Part shown: positions 26,365 through 35,470 of the stretch, in pieces
Position numbering within the stretch: the first letter of the stretch is position 1
Layout of the letters: the number at the start of each line of letters is the position of its first letter
Assembly (NCBI RefSeq): GCF_900128505.1
Contig: NZ_LT669941.1
Coordinates: 793,526 to 857,525 of the forward strand
DNA length: 64,000 bases
Direction of reading: 5' to 3'
From: Parabacteroides timonensis
Lineage (GTDB): Bacteria > Bacteroidota > Bacteroidia > Bacteroidales > Tannerellaceae
Notes under the pieces: model-generated
The model's database searches: none
What the model was told of the DNA's origin: nothing
What the model saw: the letters and a program-made list of their open reading frames with translations, nothing else
Position numbers and translations under genes: made by a program

Positions 26365-26378
26365 AATTTGTTCGTGCT

Positions 26379-27182
26379 ATGATTATAACGATTGGTAAAC
26401 CTTGGGCCGTTTGTGAAAAAGGCGGCAGACAAAACAACGAGGATTCTATCTATCCGTTACCAGAAATGGTAAATTCCAATCAAAAGCTATTTCTGGTCTG
26501 CGATGGAGTAGGCGGATCGGAAAAAGGAGAGATTGCCAGCTCATTAGCTTGCGAATCTTTTCAAAGTTTTTTCTCTACCTTTCTGGAAGAAGAGCCGTCG
26601 GAAGAATTTATCAATAAAGCGATCAGGTATACAGAAGCACGTTTTGACGACTATGTAAATTTACATCCGGAGGCTAAAGGAATGGCTACTACATTAACGA
26701 TGGTGTCTGTCGGGATTTCAGGTATAACGCTTGCCCACATCGGAGATAGCCGGATCTATCAGTTTCGTCGGGGGGAGATTATCTACCAGACAGAAGACCA
26801 TTCATTGGTAAATTCCCTCGTCAAGTTAGGAAAAATTAGTAAAGAAGAAGCGCTCACCCATCCTCAGAAAAATGTAATTATTCGTGCAATACAAGGAACG
26901 GAACATCCAACAGAAGCTGATGTAGCCTTATTAAACGATATACAAGCTGGCGATTTCTTTTTTATGTGTACCGACGGTGTGTTGGAACGCCTTAAGAATG
27001 AGGATTTATCATATATCTTTTCCACTCACAACAATCCGGAAGACATTAAAGATACTATCATGGCCTCTTGTTGCGGAAAAACCAGGGACAACTTTTCTTT
27101 TTATATTTTACCAGTTCAAAATGTTGGTGAATCTATCGGAATAAAACAAAATATTCTCTCTTTCCTTTATTCTTTTATATAA
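26379..27182 (+). CDS. PP2C-family Ser/Thr protein phosphatase
   Basis: A 267-residue metal-dependent phosphatase. Motifs in order are GGRQNNED (metal and phosphate side), FLVCDGVGGSEKGE (Asp-Gly metal ligand), GMATTLTM, AHIGDSRIY, MCTDGVLE and the late GKTRDNFS with the last Asp-Asn. All metal ligands appear intact. Placed before the kinase gene, it is expected to reverse kinase action on shared substrates such as the FHA-bound phosphothreonines. Confidence 0.92.
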   Translation: MIITIGKPWAVCEKGGRQNNEDSIYPLPEMVNSNQKLFLVCDGVGGSEKGEIASSLACESFQSFFSTFLEEEPSEEFINKAIRYTEARFDDYVNLHPEAKGMATTLTMVSVGISGITLAHIGDSRIYQFRRGEIIYQTEDHSLVNSLVKLGKISKEEALTHPQKNVIIRAIQGTEHPTEADVALLNDIQAGDFFFMCTDGVLERLKNEDLSYIFSTHNNPEDIKDTIMASCCGKTRDNFSFYILPVQNVGESIGIKQNILSFLYSFI

Positions 27183-27227
27183 ATAACGTAATTTTGGCAG
27201 ATTAAAAAGAGAATTGCACGAGAAGTT

Positions 27228-29087
27228 ATGAATTTGCCAAACGGACATCTTCTTCAAAATGGAAAATATAGGCTTACCCATATAGTTGGTCAGGGCGGCT
27301 TTGGTATAACTTACAAAGGCGTTTGGTTTACAGAGGTTAAAGGACCGCTGGGAACTATCAAAACCGAGGTTCCTATATGCGTAAAAGAATATTTTTTCAA
27401 AGATTACTGTTACAGAGATCCTGAGTCTTATGCTGTCAGGGTGCATTCTGAAACGGGAAGGGCTCTTTTTGATAAGTTCAAAGAAAAGCTGATCAAAGAA
27501 GCGAAGATATTATCTGAAGTCCATCATCCGCATATTGTTAATGTATTGGAAGTATTTGAAGAAAATGATACTGCCTATATTGCTATGGAGTATATTTCGG
27601 GTAATAGCCTTAAATATATGATGGATAAGGAAGGCGTTTTATCTGAAGCTAAAGTGTTGAGATATGTTCATCAGATCGGGGAGGCTCTACAGTTTGTTCA
27701 TGAGAAAAATATTCTTCACCTGGATATCAAGCCCAGTAATATACTGATCGATCAGAGTGGCAAAGCCCGACTGATTGATTTCGGTGTAAGTAAACGATAT
27801 GATATCGAACAGCAGGAAACGAGTACTACAATGTTAACCTTATCGAAAGGTTTTGCATCTATCGAGCAATACGACAATGAGGGGACCCAAAATTTTTCTC
27901 CATGTCCGGATATTTATTCGTTAGGAGCAACGATGTATAATCTGTTGACCGGAAAGATACCAACGGAATCTATTCTGCGGGCAACACGTCCCTTACCGGC
28001 TCCCAGTGAACTGAATCCGGCTATTTCTGCTAAAACAGAGGCTGCTATTATCAAAGCGATGCAAATTATTCCGGCAGACCGTTTCCAGTCTGTATCGGAA
28101 ATGCTTGCGGAACTAGACTTTCCCCAGATTGAAGAAGAGACAGTAAAGAGAAATATATCGTCACCTGAGTATTTTGAGGAAGACGAGACAACAATCTTAT
28201 TTACAACTCGTCTGCCTCAATCAAAAGGAGTGGAAGACGATGAAACGGTATTGAATAACATTGATATACCCGCTGTGCCTAAAAAGAAAAAAAGAAAAGT
28301 TACGTTAATATCTTTACTTATTATTATATTTGCAAGTATAGGTTCGGCGGTAGCTCTCTTTGTACAACGGCATAAACCGACACCTCCGGTTGCAGAGATG
28401 GTAAATGCGACACCGGAAGGGAAAACAGATCCTGTAGAGGAGCCGGTTATATCGGATGTGATGGAAGAAAGTGATATGCCCGAAGTTATTGAAGAAAAAA
28501 CAAAAACTGAAAGTGTAAATGATGGTAAAACAAATAAAGATCAACAGGAAGCCCAAACCAAACCGGAAATTAAGCCTGAGGTTGTTGCACAACAACCGGC
28601 TTCTGTAAAACCGGAGGTTAAGCCCGAAGTGAGAAATGTTGAACAACCGGTAACCAGGTTGCCGGAACGCTCGAAAGAAGAAATTAATGCAGAATATCTA
28701 TCTTTGATCAATTCAGGAAAAGAGAAGATGACAACTGCTGATTTCTCTGGTGCAAAAGCTGATTTTACTAAGGCTTCAGAGATCAAAATGACACAGGAGT
28801 TGTTTGATCTTATTGGAGATTGTAAACTCAAAGAAAATGAAAGTAATCTGGCAAAGCGAAAAGCCCAATACGAAGAAAAGATGTCTTTTGGAAAATATAC
28901 AATTGTACGAAAGAAATCAACCGGGAATTATGGTGCTATTGATGCTGAAGCGATGGAGCACATTCCTTGTAATTACAAGAATGTAGGAAAAGCAGATAAT
29001 GGACGGGCATTTGAGCGTGCCGACGGTTTGTTTGACATATATAATACAGAAGGAATGTTGATTAATCAAGGTGTACCGTATTATTAA
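27228..29087 (+). CDS. membrane Ser/Thr protein kinase (Hanks type) with extracytoplasmic C-domain
   Basis: A 619-residue kinase. Residues 14-290 are a full kinase domain: GQGGFGITY loop, Lys53 in CVKEYF, catalytic loop HLDIKPSN (His164, Asp166) and DFG Asp184. One membrane helix spans about 358-379. The outside part has a long Pro/Glu/Lys linker, a helical TPR-like stretch (about 490-545) and a terminal repeat like WG domains (TGNYGAIDAEAMEHIPCNYK). It has no PASTA domains. A possible TAATTTTG box lies at 27189. It follows PP2C by 45 nt and precedes an outer-membrane-type gene by 8 nt. Confidence 0.92.
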   Translation: MNLPNGHLLQNGKYRLTHIVGQGGFGITYKGVWFTEVKGPLGTIKTEVPICVKEYFFKDYCYRDPESYAVRVHSETGRALFDKFKEKLIKEAKILSEVHHPHIVNVLEVFEENDTAYIAMEYISGNSLKYMMDKEGVLSEAKVLRYVHQIGEALQFVHEKNILHLDIKPSNILIDQSGKARLIDFGVSKRYDIEQQETSTTMLTLSKGFASIEQYDNEGTQNFSPCPDIYSLGATMYNLLTGKIPTESILRATRPLPAPSELNPAISAKTEAAIIKAMQIIPADRFQSVSEMLAELDFPQIEEETVKRNISSPEYFEEDETTILFTTRLPQSKGVEDDETVLNNIDIPAVPKKKKRKVTLISLLIIIFASIGSAVALFVQRHKPTPPVAEMVNATPEGKTDPVEEPVISDVMEESDMPEVIEEKTKTESVNDGKTNKDQQEAQTKPEIKPEVVAQQPASVKPEVKPEVRNVEQPVTRLPERSKEEINAEYLSLINSGKEKMTTADFSGAKADFTKASEIKMTQELFDLIGDCKLKENESNLAKRKAQYEEKMSFGKYTIVRKKSTGNYGAIDAEAMEHIPCNYKNVGKADNGRAFERADGLFDIYNTEGMLINQGVPYY

Positions 29088-29095
29088 ATGTGTTT

Positions 29096-30037
29096 ATGAA
29101 AAGACTTTGGATACTTATCTTACTCGTTATTGTGCTTCCGGAATGTTTATTGGCACAACAACGGACAGAATACAATAGAAAAGGCGACGAAGCAATGAAG
29201 CGCCAGGATTATAGTGATGCAAGGATGTGGTACGAAGAAGGGATCAGCAATTGCGATTCATACAGTATCAATCAGTTGACCGCTATATGGAAGACAAATA
29301 AAAAAATGCGTGCCTCTATGCGCAGTTTAATGACCAAATGCTTGAACTGTCTGACTGTAAAAGCAACAGACAATGACTCGACGGCAGTTGCTCAACTAAT
29401 TGTATATTATAATGAAGGTATAGGAACTCCTATCAGTGAAGAGTTAGCTTCCTATTGGAGTGACCGGTTGGAAGAACTTCGTAAACCGGTAGAACCGATA
29501 ACCTATGTTCCCGTACAAGAGAGAAAGCCGAGAGAACCTATGAAGTTCTTCGCCGGGTATGCTTTTTCTATTGAAGCACCTTATGGTCTGACAGTAGGAG
29601 GGGTAGGTGAAAGATTTGGCTGGTATGCCAGGTTCAGGACGAATATGTCTTTTGATGATTATACGGGTGAGTGTCGGGGAGATAATGAATTGCTTCCTCT
29701 ACCGGAGAATGAAGCATATCAGTTTAGCAATAGGAAAAAGTCTAATAATATGGCTGCTTTAGCAGGGGTAGTTATCAAATGTACACCGTGGTTATACACT
29801 TCTGTTGGATTAGGATATGGAAAACGAGAACTTTTATACGAGTATACAACAACCGATCGTTCAGACTCTAATAATAAGAATACCATTTGGGCTAAAAACA
29901 CAGATTATTCTTATGAAGGAATTGCTGCCGATCTGGATTTTATGGTGAAGTTCGGTTCTGTATTTGTTAGTGCAGGTTGTAATACCCTGAATTTTAAGTA
30001 TATTGATCTTAATGCCGGTATTGGTGTATTCTTTTAA
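29096..30037 (+). CDS. hypothetical exported protein, probable outer-membrane beta domain
   Basis: A 313-residue protein from the ATG at 29096 (a GTG lies two codons upstream). A signal peptide ends at LLAQQR. Residues 25-120 are helical and TPR-like (AMKRQDYSDARMWYEEGIS). Residues 145-313 alternate hydrophobic strands with Gly and Tyr and end in Phe-Phe (IGVFF), typical of small outer-membrane barrels. Function unknown. It lies 8 nt downstream of the kinase, so the kinase operon includes envelope genes. Confidence 0.75.
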   Translation: MKRLWILILLVIVLPECLLAQQRTEYNRKGDEAMKRQDYSDARMWYEEGISNCDSYSINQLTAIWKTNKKMRASMRSLMTKCLNCLTVKATDNDSTAVAQLIVYYNEGIGTPISEELASYWSDRLEELRKPVEPITYVPVQERKPREPMKFFAGYAFSIEAPYGLTVGGVGERFGWYARFRTNMSFDDYTGECRGDNELLPLPENEAYQFSNRKKSNNMAALAGVVIKCTPWLYTSVGLGYGKRELLYEYTTTDRSDSNNKNTIWAKNTDYSYEGIAADLDFMVKFGSVFVSAGCNTLNFKYIDLNAGIGVFF

Positions 30038-30048
30038 TTGATAATAAC

Positions 30049-32232
30049 ATGAAACAATTATACTTACTATTATTCACATTGTTTGCTATAAGTTTATCCG
30101 GATGTCTGGAAGAACCGGACATGGATCCAACTCTCCAAAATGCTTTTGCTCCGGAGTTAGAGAAATTTACACCTGCTAACGTTGATATCACAGCTACAAC
30201 GATTGTTGCAAGAGCTACAGTAAAAAAAGAAAATGGTGATCCGGTCATAGAGCGTGGTTTTATCTATTGGTTGAAAAATACTGACAAAGTTGAGACTAAA
30301 AAAGAGACTAATGTAGAAAATGGAAAAGGAGAATTTAAACAGGAAATAGAAGGATTGAAGAATGATACTGTTTATTACATTAGTCCATTTGCAAGGAATA
30401 AGAAAGGTATAACTTATGGAGATACCTTAGATATTAATACGAAAAAAGGAATTGGTAACGTCATTACTTCAGAAGTTACAGGGATAACAGCAACTTCTGC
30501 CATAGTAGGAGGTACAATCAGGGATAAAGGAGAAGGTGAAATCAAAATGATAGGTTTCAATTTATATAAGAACTCAGAATTAGATTCAGTTATCAAGATT
30601 GATATAGATGAAATGTTAACAGATTCTACATTTATCCATACACTAACTAAATTGGAACCTGAAACCGATTATGTCATTGAAGCTGTTGTTAAGAATGACT
30701 TCGGACAATTCAATACAAATAAGCAAAGCTTTAAGACACCGGATGGGCATCCAGAGCTCGGATTACTCTCTCCAATAGAATTTGATTATACAACCGTAAC
30801 TGTCAGAGCCAAACTAATAGAAAAAGGGGATGGAGAGTTAGATTCAATAGGTTTCTGCTGGAGTGAAGTCAAAGATATAAACAGACCTAATATTGAACAA
30901 GACTCAACTATAAAATGTACAGTAGATGCAGAAGGCTTTTTTGTAGGTGTAATACCTAATCTAAAGGCGCAAACACAGTATTTTGTACATGCTTATGCCG
31001 CAAATGATTTTGGTGTGGTTTATACTTCTGAGAGTATAGTTGTTTCGGCTAAAAGTGATGCACCTACTATTTTTATGGATGAAGCTTTGAATTATAAGAT
31101 GGAAGCAGGTACAGTAACAGTAACCGGCGTTTTGCAGAACGATGGCAGAAGTGAGGTTTCTGAGATTATCATTTGCTGCTCATCATCCGAAACACCTAAG
31201 CCTGGAAAAAATGAAAGGGAAATATGTTTAAATAGAAAAAATCTGGACGCTGATAATAAGTTTGAAGTATCTTTCGATAAACTGAAAGGTAATAAAACAT
31301 ATAAAGTTGTAGCTTATGCTACAAATGATTTCGCTAAAGAAACACCTAGTAACATTGTTTCGTTTACTACTCCGAATATTTTTTCAAGTTTAAAAATGTT
31401 TGAAGAAAAAGGACGTACACAGTTTGCTGCCTTCTCTTTAGGCAATATGGCTTTTGTTTTGGGTGGTGATATGGGAGCTGAACGAACAGATGAATTGCAA
31501 GGATATGATGCAGATTCAGGAGAGTGGATAAAACTTATCTATCCTAAGAAAGCTTCAAATATATCAGTTTGTACTAATGGAAATACAGTTTATACATTTG
31601 GTGGAAAGCAGTCAGGTATAGGTCTGGCACATATACAGGAATGTTATTCATATTCGTATGAAGAGAATAGCTGGAAAGATCTTCCAAAGTTGACTCTAGA
31701 TAATCTTCGGTATGATGCTGTTAGTTTTGTTTCTAATGATGAGATTTACCTTATTGGAGGAGTTAATTTGAATTCAGTAGTTACGGATACAATCTATAGT
31801 TACAATATTAATACAAATACGGATTGGAAACCGCATGGTAAATTCCCTGCTCATATAAAAAATGGTATAGCATTAACGAATGGTGAGAATGTTTATGTTG
31901 GCTTAGGGGATAAAGGTGCAAATGAAAGTGACTTTGGGTTATGGACTTCTTCCGGAGATTTCCAGACTTGGGTCAAACTTGATGCTGAATTGCCAGGGGT
32001 AATGGGCAATGTATCCTCCGGAGTTATCTACAATAACAGTATATATGTTATTGATGACTTTGATATAATCTGGCAATATGATATAGCTAAAGATGAATGG
32101 TATAAGCGTTCCACATGTTCTTTGGGCAGTAAAAATAACAAGTTATATGTCTTGAATGATACGATTTATATTTTAGGCATGAATTATTTTGTCAAAAAAC
32201 TAATGACGTACGACCCATCATGGGACAACTAA
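30049..32232 (+). CDS. lipoprotein with FN3-like repeats and Kelch propeller
   Basis: A 727-residue lipoprotein; lipobox LSGC near residue 20. Residues 45-440 carry four FN3/Ig-like repeats, each with a GF(x)W/L start and a YxxxxFARN or YFVHAYAAND tail. Residues 460-700 form a Kelch-type beta-propeller (FVLGGDMG, TFGGKQSG, YLIGGVNL). It is probably surface exposed and binds protein or glycan. It follows the barrel-like gene by 11 nt and ends the island; cysE starts 1 nt downstream. Confidence 0.82.
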   Translation: MKQLYLLLFTLFAISLSGCLEEPDMDPTLQNAFAPELEKFTPANVDITATTIVARATVKKENGDPVIERGFIYWLKNTDKVETKKETNVENGKGEFKQEIEGLKNDTVYYISPFARNKKGITYGDTLDINTKKGIGNVITSEVTGITATSAIVGGTIRDKGEGEIKMIGFNLYKNSELDSVIKIDIDEMLTDSTFIHTLTKLEPETDYVIEAVVKNDFGQFNTNKQSFKTPDGHPELGLLSPIEFDYTTVTVRAKLIEKGDGELDSIGFCWSEVKDINRPNIEQDSTIKCTVDAEGFFVGVIPNLKAQTQYFVHAYAANDFGVVYTSESIVVSAKSDAPTIFMDEALNYKMEAGTVTVTGVLQNDGRSEVSEIIICCSSSETPKPGKNEREICLNRKNLDADNKFEVSFDKLKGNKTYKVVAYATNDFAKETPSNIVSFTTPNIFSSLKMFEEKGRTQFAAFSLGNMAFVLGGDMGAERTDELQGYDADSGEWIKLIYPKKASNISVCTNGNTVYTFGGKQSGIGLAHIQECYSYSYEENSWKDLPKLTLDNLRYDAVSFVSNDEIYLIGGVNLNSVVTDTIYSYNINTNTDWKPHGKFPAHIKNGIALTNGENVYVGLGDKGANESDFGLWTSSGDFQTWVKLDAELPGVMGNVSSGVIYNNSIYVIDDFDIIWQYDIAKDEWYKRSTCSLGSKNNKLYVLNDTIYILGMNYFVKKLMTYDPSWDN

Positions 32233-32233
32233 T

Positions 32234-33121
32234 ATGACTAGAGCCGATATATTAAACCAGATACAAAAAAACGTAGAGCGTTTGTCGGCTTCTGATTTGC
32301 CGGAATATAAATACATTCCGTTGCATCAGAAGCCGTCACCTTCCGTTCATTCGCTTCGGGAGATCATGCAGCTATTGCAGAAGGTGATCTTTCCGGGATT
32401 CTTTGGTTCTGAGCAGGAAGCGCAGTTTGATTCTATACAATATTATACAGGGGTATATCTGGAGCAGATATATGATTTGTTGCAGGAACAGATATACAAT
32501 GGATTATGTTTTGAAGTAGATCGTTGCTGCGACTCCAAAGACCGTTCTTCGGAGATAGCGATCAGCTTTATCAATCAGATACCTCATATCAAATATCTTC
32601 TTTCGACAGATATTAAAGCAATCCTGGATGGCGACCCGGCAGCAAAGAGTATTAGCGAAATCATCTTTTGCTATCCGGCAGTACGTGCCATCCTCTATCA
32701 ACGTGTAGCCCACGAATTATTGAAACTCGGAGTACCTGTTCTGCCACGTATCATTACAGAAATGGCACATTCGGATACCGGGATCGATATTCATCCGGGG
32801 GCACAGATCGGTGAGTACTTCAGTATAGACCATGGAACCGGTATCGTTGTCGGCCAGACTGCCATTATAGGAAATCATGTGCGTTTATATCAGGGAGTCA
32901 CTTTGGGGGCGAAAAACTTTACGTTGGACGAAGAAGGATTACCTGTCGATATTCCCCGACATCCTATTCTTGAAGATTATGTAACTGTTTATTCCAACGC
33001 TTCGATACTTGGTCGTATCACGATTGGAGAAGGATCTGTGATAGGAGGTAATATCTGGTTGACCCATAGCGTACCACCCAACTCTAAGGTATTGCAGTCT
33101 CGAGCCGTTGAAGATAAATAA
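32234..33121 (+). CDS. cysE: serine O-acetyltransferase (EpsC type)
   Basis: Acetylates serine with acetyl-CoA, the first step of cysteine synthesis. Of 295 residues, the N-terminal 170 are helical, as in EpsC proteins, and the rest is a left-handed hexapeptide helix. Signature pieces are DIHPGAQIGEYFSIDHGTG and VVGQTAIIGNHVRLYQG. It starts 1 nt after the Kelch lipoprotein, although the functional link is unclear; sharing a transcript may be accidental. Cysteine supply would also serve the Fe-S-rich hydrogenase genes that follow. Confidence 0.93.
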   Translation: MTRADILNQIQKNVERLSASDLPEYKYIPLHQKPSPSVHSLREIMQLLQKVIFPGFFGSEQEAQFDSIQYYTGVYLEQIYDLLQEQIYNGLCFEVDRCCDSKDRSSEIAISFINQIPHIKYLLSTDIKAILDGDPAAKSISEIIFCYPAVRAILYQRVAHELLKLGVPVLPRIITEMAHSDTGIDIHPGAQIGEYFSIDHGTGIVVGQTAIIGNHVRLYQGVTLGAKNFTLDEEGLPVDIPRHPILEDYVTVYSNASILGRITIGEGSVIGGNIWLTHSVPPNSKVLQSRAVEDK

Positions 33122-33173
33122 ACCTTTTTCTTTTTTTAGGTCAAAACACTACTGTAAATTAAAGAGAAATACG

Positions 33174-33181
33174 TATGTTTG
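33174..33181 (+). promoter_or_regulatory. -7 box TATGTTTG for the hydrogenase operon
   Basis: TATGTTTG lies 42 nt before the ATG at 33224. It overlaps the 5' end of a longer in-frame reading (33179), which argues against that earlier start. Confidence 0.6.
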
Positions 33182-33223
33182 CGTTACACCCTGACAGGGT
33201 TTAATACCTTAAATGCATACGTG

Positions 33224-33622
33224 ATGAGCAAAGTAAAAACGTTAGATGACCTTCGGAAGATGCGCGAGTCCTTACGCACCTCCCTCGATTTACGCGAGAA
33301 AAGTAATAATCCCGAACAAATGGTTCAGATCAAGGTCGCGATGGCCACCTGTGGAATAGCGGCGGGTGCCAAAGAAGTGATGAGTTACTTTATTGAAGTA
33401 CTCGATCGTGAACGTGTGGATGCACTGGTTACCCAAACCGGCTGTATGGGATATTGCTATGCAGAACCCACAGTTGAAATTACTGTTCCCGGTAAAGAAC
33501 CGATCGTATTCGGGCGTGTCAACAGGACAAAAGTTGAAGAGATCGTTACTAATTATATCAAACAAGGTATTTTGGTGGATGATATTATACCTGTCAATTA
33601 TAACTCGGTCGGTCCCGAATAA
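33224..33622 (+). CDS. (2Fe-2S) thioredoxin-like ferredoxin, hydrogenase-associated
   Basis: A 132-residue protein with the thioredoxin-like [2Fe-2S] fold: ATCGIAAGA supplies one Cys and TGCMGYCYAEP the others. An N-terminal helical part precedes the domain. Related small ferredoxins sit in hyd operons of other anaerobes. It starts at ATG 33224; the upstream frame runs into the promoter box. It lies 24 nt before hydB. It may deliver electrons to or from the HydABC complex. Confidence 0.85.
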   Translation: MSKVKTLDDLRKMRESLRTSLDLREKSNNPEQMVQIKVAMATCGIAAGAKEVMSYFIEVLDRERVDALVTQTGCMGYCYAEPTVEITVPGKEPIVFGRVNRTKVEEIVTNYIKQGILVDDIIPVNYNSVGPE

Positions 33623-33646
33623 CAAACCTATCCAAATACTTACATA

Positions 33647-35440
33647 ATGGCACAATTTAGCAACTATATTCTGGTGTGCGGAGGAACAGGCTGCCGTGCA
33701 TCTCAAAGCGAACTTATACTAGAAAACTTAAAGGAAGCAGTCAGGCAAAACGGTTTACAGGAGAGCGTACAGGTGATCCGGACCGGTTGTTTCGGCTTCT
33801 GTGAGAAAGGTCCTGTCGTAAAATTGATACCGGATAACACCTTCTATGTAGAAGTCAAACCGGAAGATGCGGAAGATATCGTGAACGAGCATCTGATAAA
33901 AGGGCGAAAAGTAGAACGTCTGCTCTACGTAAATCCGGAAACAAAAGAACTGATATTCGATTCCAAACATATCAACTTCTATAAAAAACAATTGCGTATC
34001 GCCTTGCGTAACTGTGGTTTTATCAATCCTGAGAACATCGACGAATACATTGCCCGTGACGGTTATATTGCTCTGGGTAAAGCCCTGACGGAAATGACAC
34101 CCGATGAAGTGATCAAAGAGATCATCGATAGCGGACTGCGTGGCAGGGGCGGCGGTGGTTTCCCGACCGGACTCAAATGGCAGATCACCCGTAAGGTACA
34201 GGCTCCTCAGAAATATGTAGTCTGTAATGCCGACGAAGGAGACCCCGGTGCATTCATGGATCGTTCCATCCTGGAAGGCGATCCGCACTCCATTGTTGAA
34301 GCAATGGCTATCAACGGATACTGTACCGGAGCCAATAAAGGACTGGTTTATATCCGTGCCGAGTACCCGCTGGCCGTCGAACGGCTGAGAATAGCGATCC
34401 GGCAAGCCAAAGAATACGGCCTCCTGGGAGAAAACATCTTCGGAACGGATTTCTCTTTCGATATTCAGATACGTTACGGAGCCGGAGCATTTGTCTGCGG
34501 GGAAGAGACTGCGCTGATCCACAGTATGGAAGGTCTTCGTGGTGAAGCAACCGTGAAGCCGCCGTTCCCCAGTGAATGCGGGTATAAAGGCTGTCCGACC
34601 AATGTTAATAATGTAGAGACCTATGCCAATATCCCGGTTATCCTTCTGAAAGGAGCCAAATGGTTCAGTAGTATCGGAACGGAGAAAAGCAAAGGAACTA
34701 AAGTATTTGCCCTGGCCGGTAAAGTCAACAATGTCGGCCTGATAGAGGTACCGATGGGTACAACCCTTCGCGAAGTCATATTCGGCATCGGCGGGGGTAT
34801 TAAAGACGGAAAGAAATTCAAAGCTGTACAAACCGGCGGACCGTCGGGTGGCTGTCTGACCGAGAAGCATCTTGACCTGCCTATCGACTACGACAACCTG
34901 ATAGCTGCAGGTTCAATGATGGGATCGGGCGGTATGATCGTTATGGACGAAGACGATTGCATGGTCGCTATGGCCAAGTTCTATCTCGACTTCACGGTAG
35001 AAGAGTCGTGCGGTAAATGCGCTCCCTGTCGTATAGGGAATAAACGTCTGCATGAAATGCTGCAGAAGATCACGACGGGAAGGGCTACTATTGAAGATCT
35101 CGATAAACTGCGTAATCTCGCGATGGTGATCAAGGATACCGCTCTTTGTGGACTGGGACAAACCTCGCCCAACCCAGTTCTTTCTACTATGGACAACTTC
35201 TATGAGGAATATCTGGCGCATGTCGACGAACAGCGTTGTCCGTCTCACCAGTGCCGCGAACTTACTCAGTACTTTATCAATCCTGAGAAATGTAAGGGAT
35301 GTACCATGTGTGCCCGTATCTGTCCGGTACATGCTATTACCGGCAGCCGGAAAGTTCCTCACACGATCGACTCGGAAATATGTATCCGTTGCGGATCATG
35401 TATAGAGAAATGTAAGTTCGATGCTATTTACGTACACTAA
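33647..35440 (+). CDS. hydB: NADH-dependent [FeFe] hydrogenase subunit B (NuoF-like)
   Basis: Flavin subunit that passes electrons between NAD(H), ferredoxin and HydA; 597 residues. The N-terminal thioredoxin-like [2Fe-2S] domain has GGTGCRASQSE and TGCFGFCEKG. The FMN/NAD core has GRGGGGFPTGLKW and NADEGDPGAFMDR, followed by an SLBB region. The Fe-S helical bundle has SCGKCAPCRIG. Two C-terminal [4Fe-4S] motifs (CKGCTMCARICP and CIRCGSCIEKCK) distinguish HydB from respiratory NuoF. Confidence 0.95.
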   Translation: MAQFSNYILVCGGTGCRASQSELILENLKEAVRQNGLQESVQVIRTGCFGFCEKGPVVKLIPDNTFYVEVKPEDAEDIVNEHLIKGRKVERLLYVNPETKELIFDSKHINFYKKQLRIALRNCGFINPENIDEYIARDGYIALGKALTEMTPDEVIKEIIDSGLRGRGGGGFPTGLKWQITRKVQAPQKYVVCNADEGDPGAFMDRSILEGDPHSIVEAMAINGYCTGANKGLVYIRAEYPLAVERLRIAIRQAKEYGLLGENIFGTDFSFDIQIRYGAGAFVCGEETALIHSMEGLRGEATVKPPFPSECGYKGCPTNVNNVETYANIPVILLKGAKWFSSIGTEKSKGTKVFALAGKVNNVGLIEVPMGTTLREVIFGIGGGIKDGKKFKAVQTGGPSGGCLTEKHLDLPIDYDNLIAAGSMMGSGGMIVMDEDDCMVAMAKFYLDFTVEESCGKCAPCRIGNKRLHEMLQKITTGRATIEDLDKLRNLAMVIKDTALCGLGQTSPNPVLSTMDNFYEEYLAHVDEQRCPSHQCRELTQYFINPEKCKGCTMCARICPVHAITGSRKVPHTIDSEICIRCGSCIEKCKFDAIYVH

Positions 35441-35470
35441 AAGGCCGTTGACAATTGACAGATTAAAGAT

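Noticed and set aside
33755..34870. Long open frame (371 codons) on the minus strand inside hydB
   Set aside because: It is the reverse of a strongly supported HydB gene with all its Fe-S motifs; no start context or family features.
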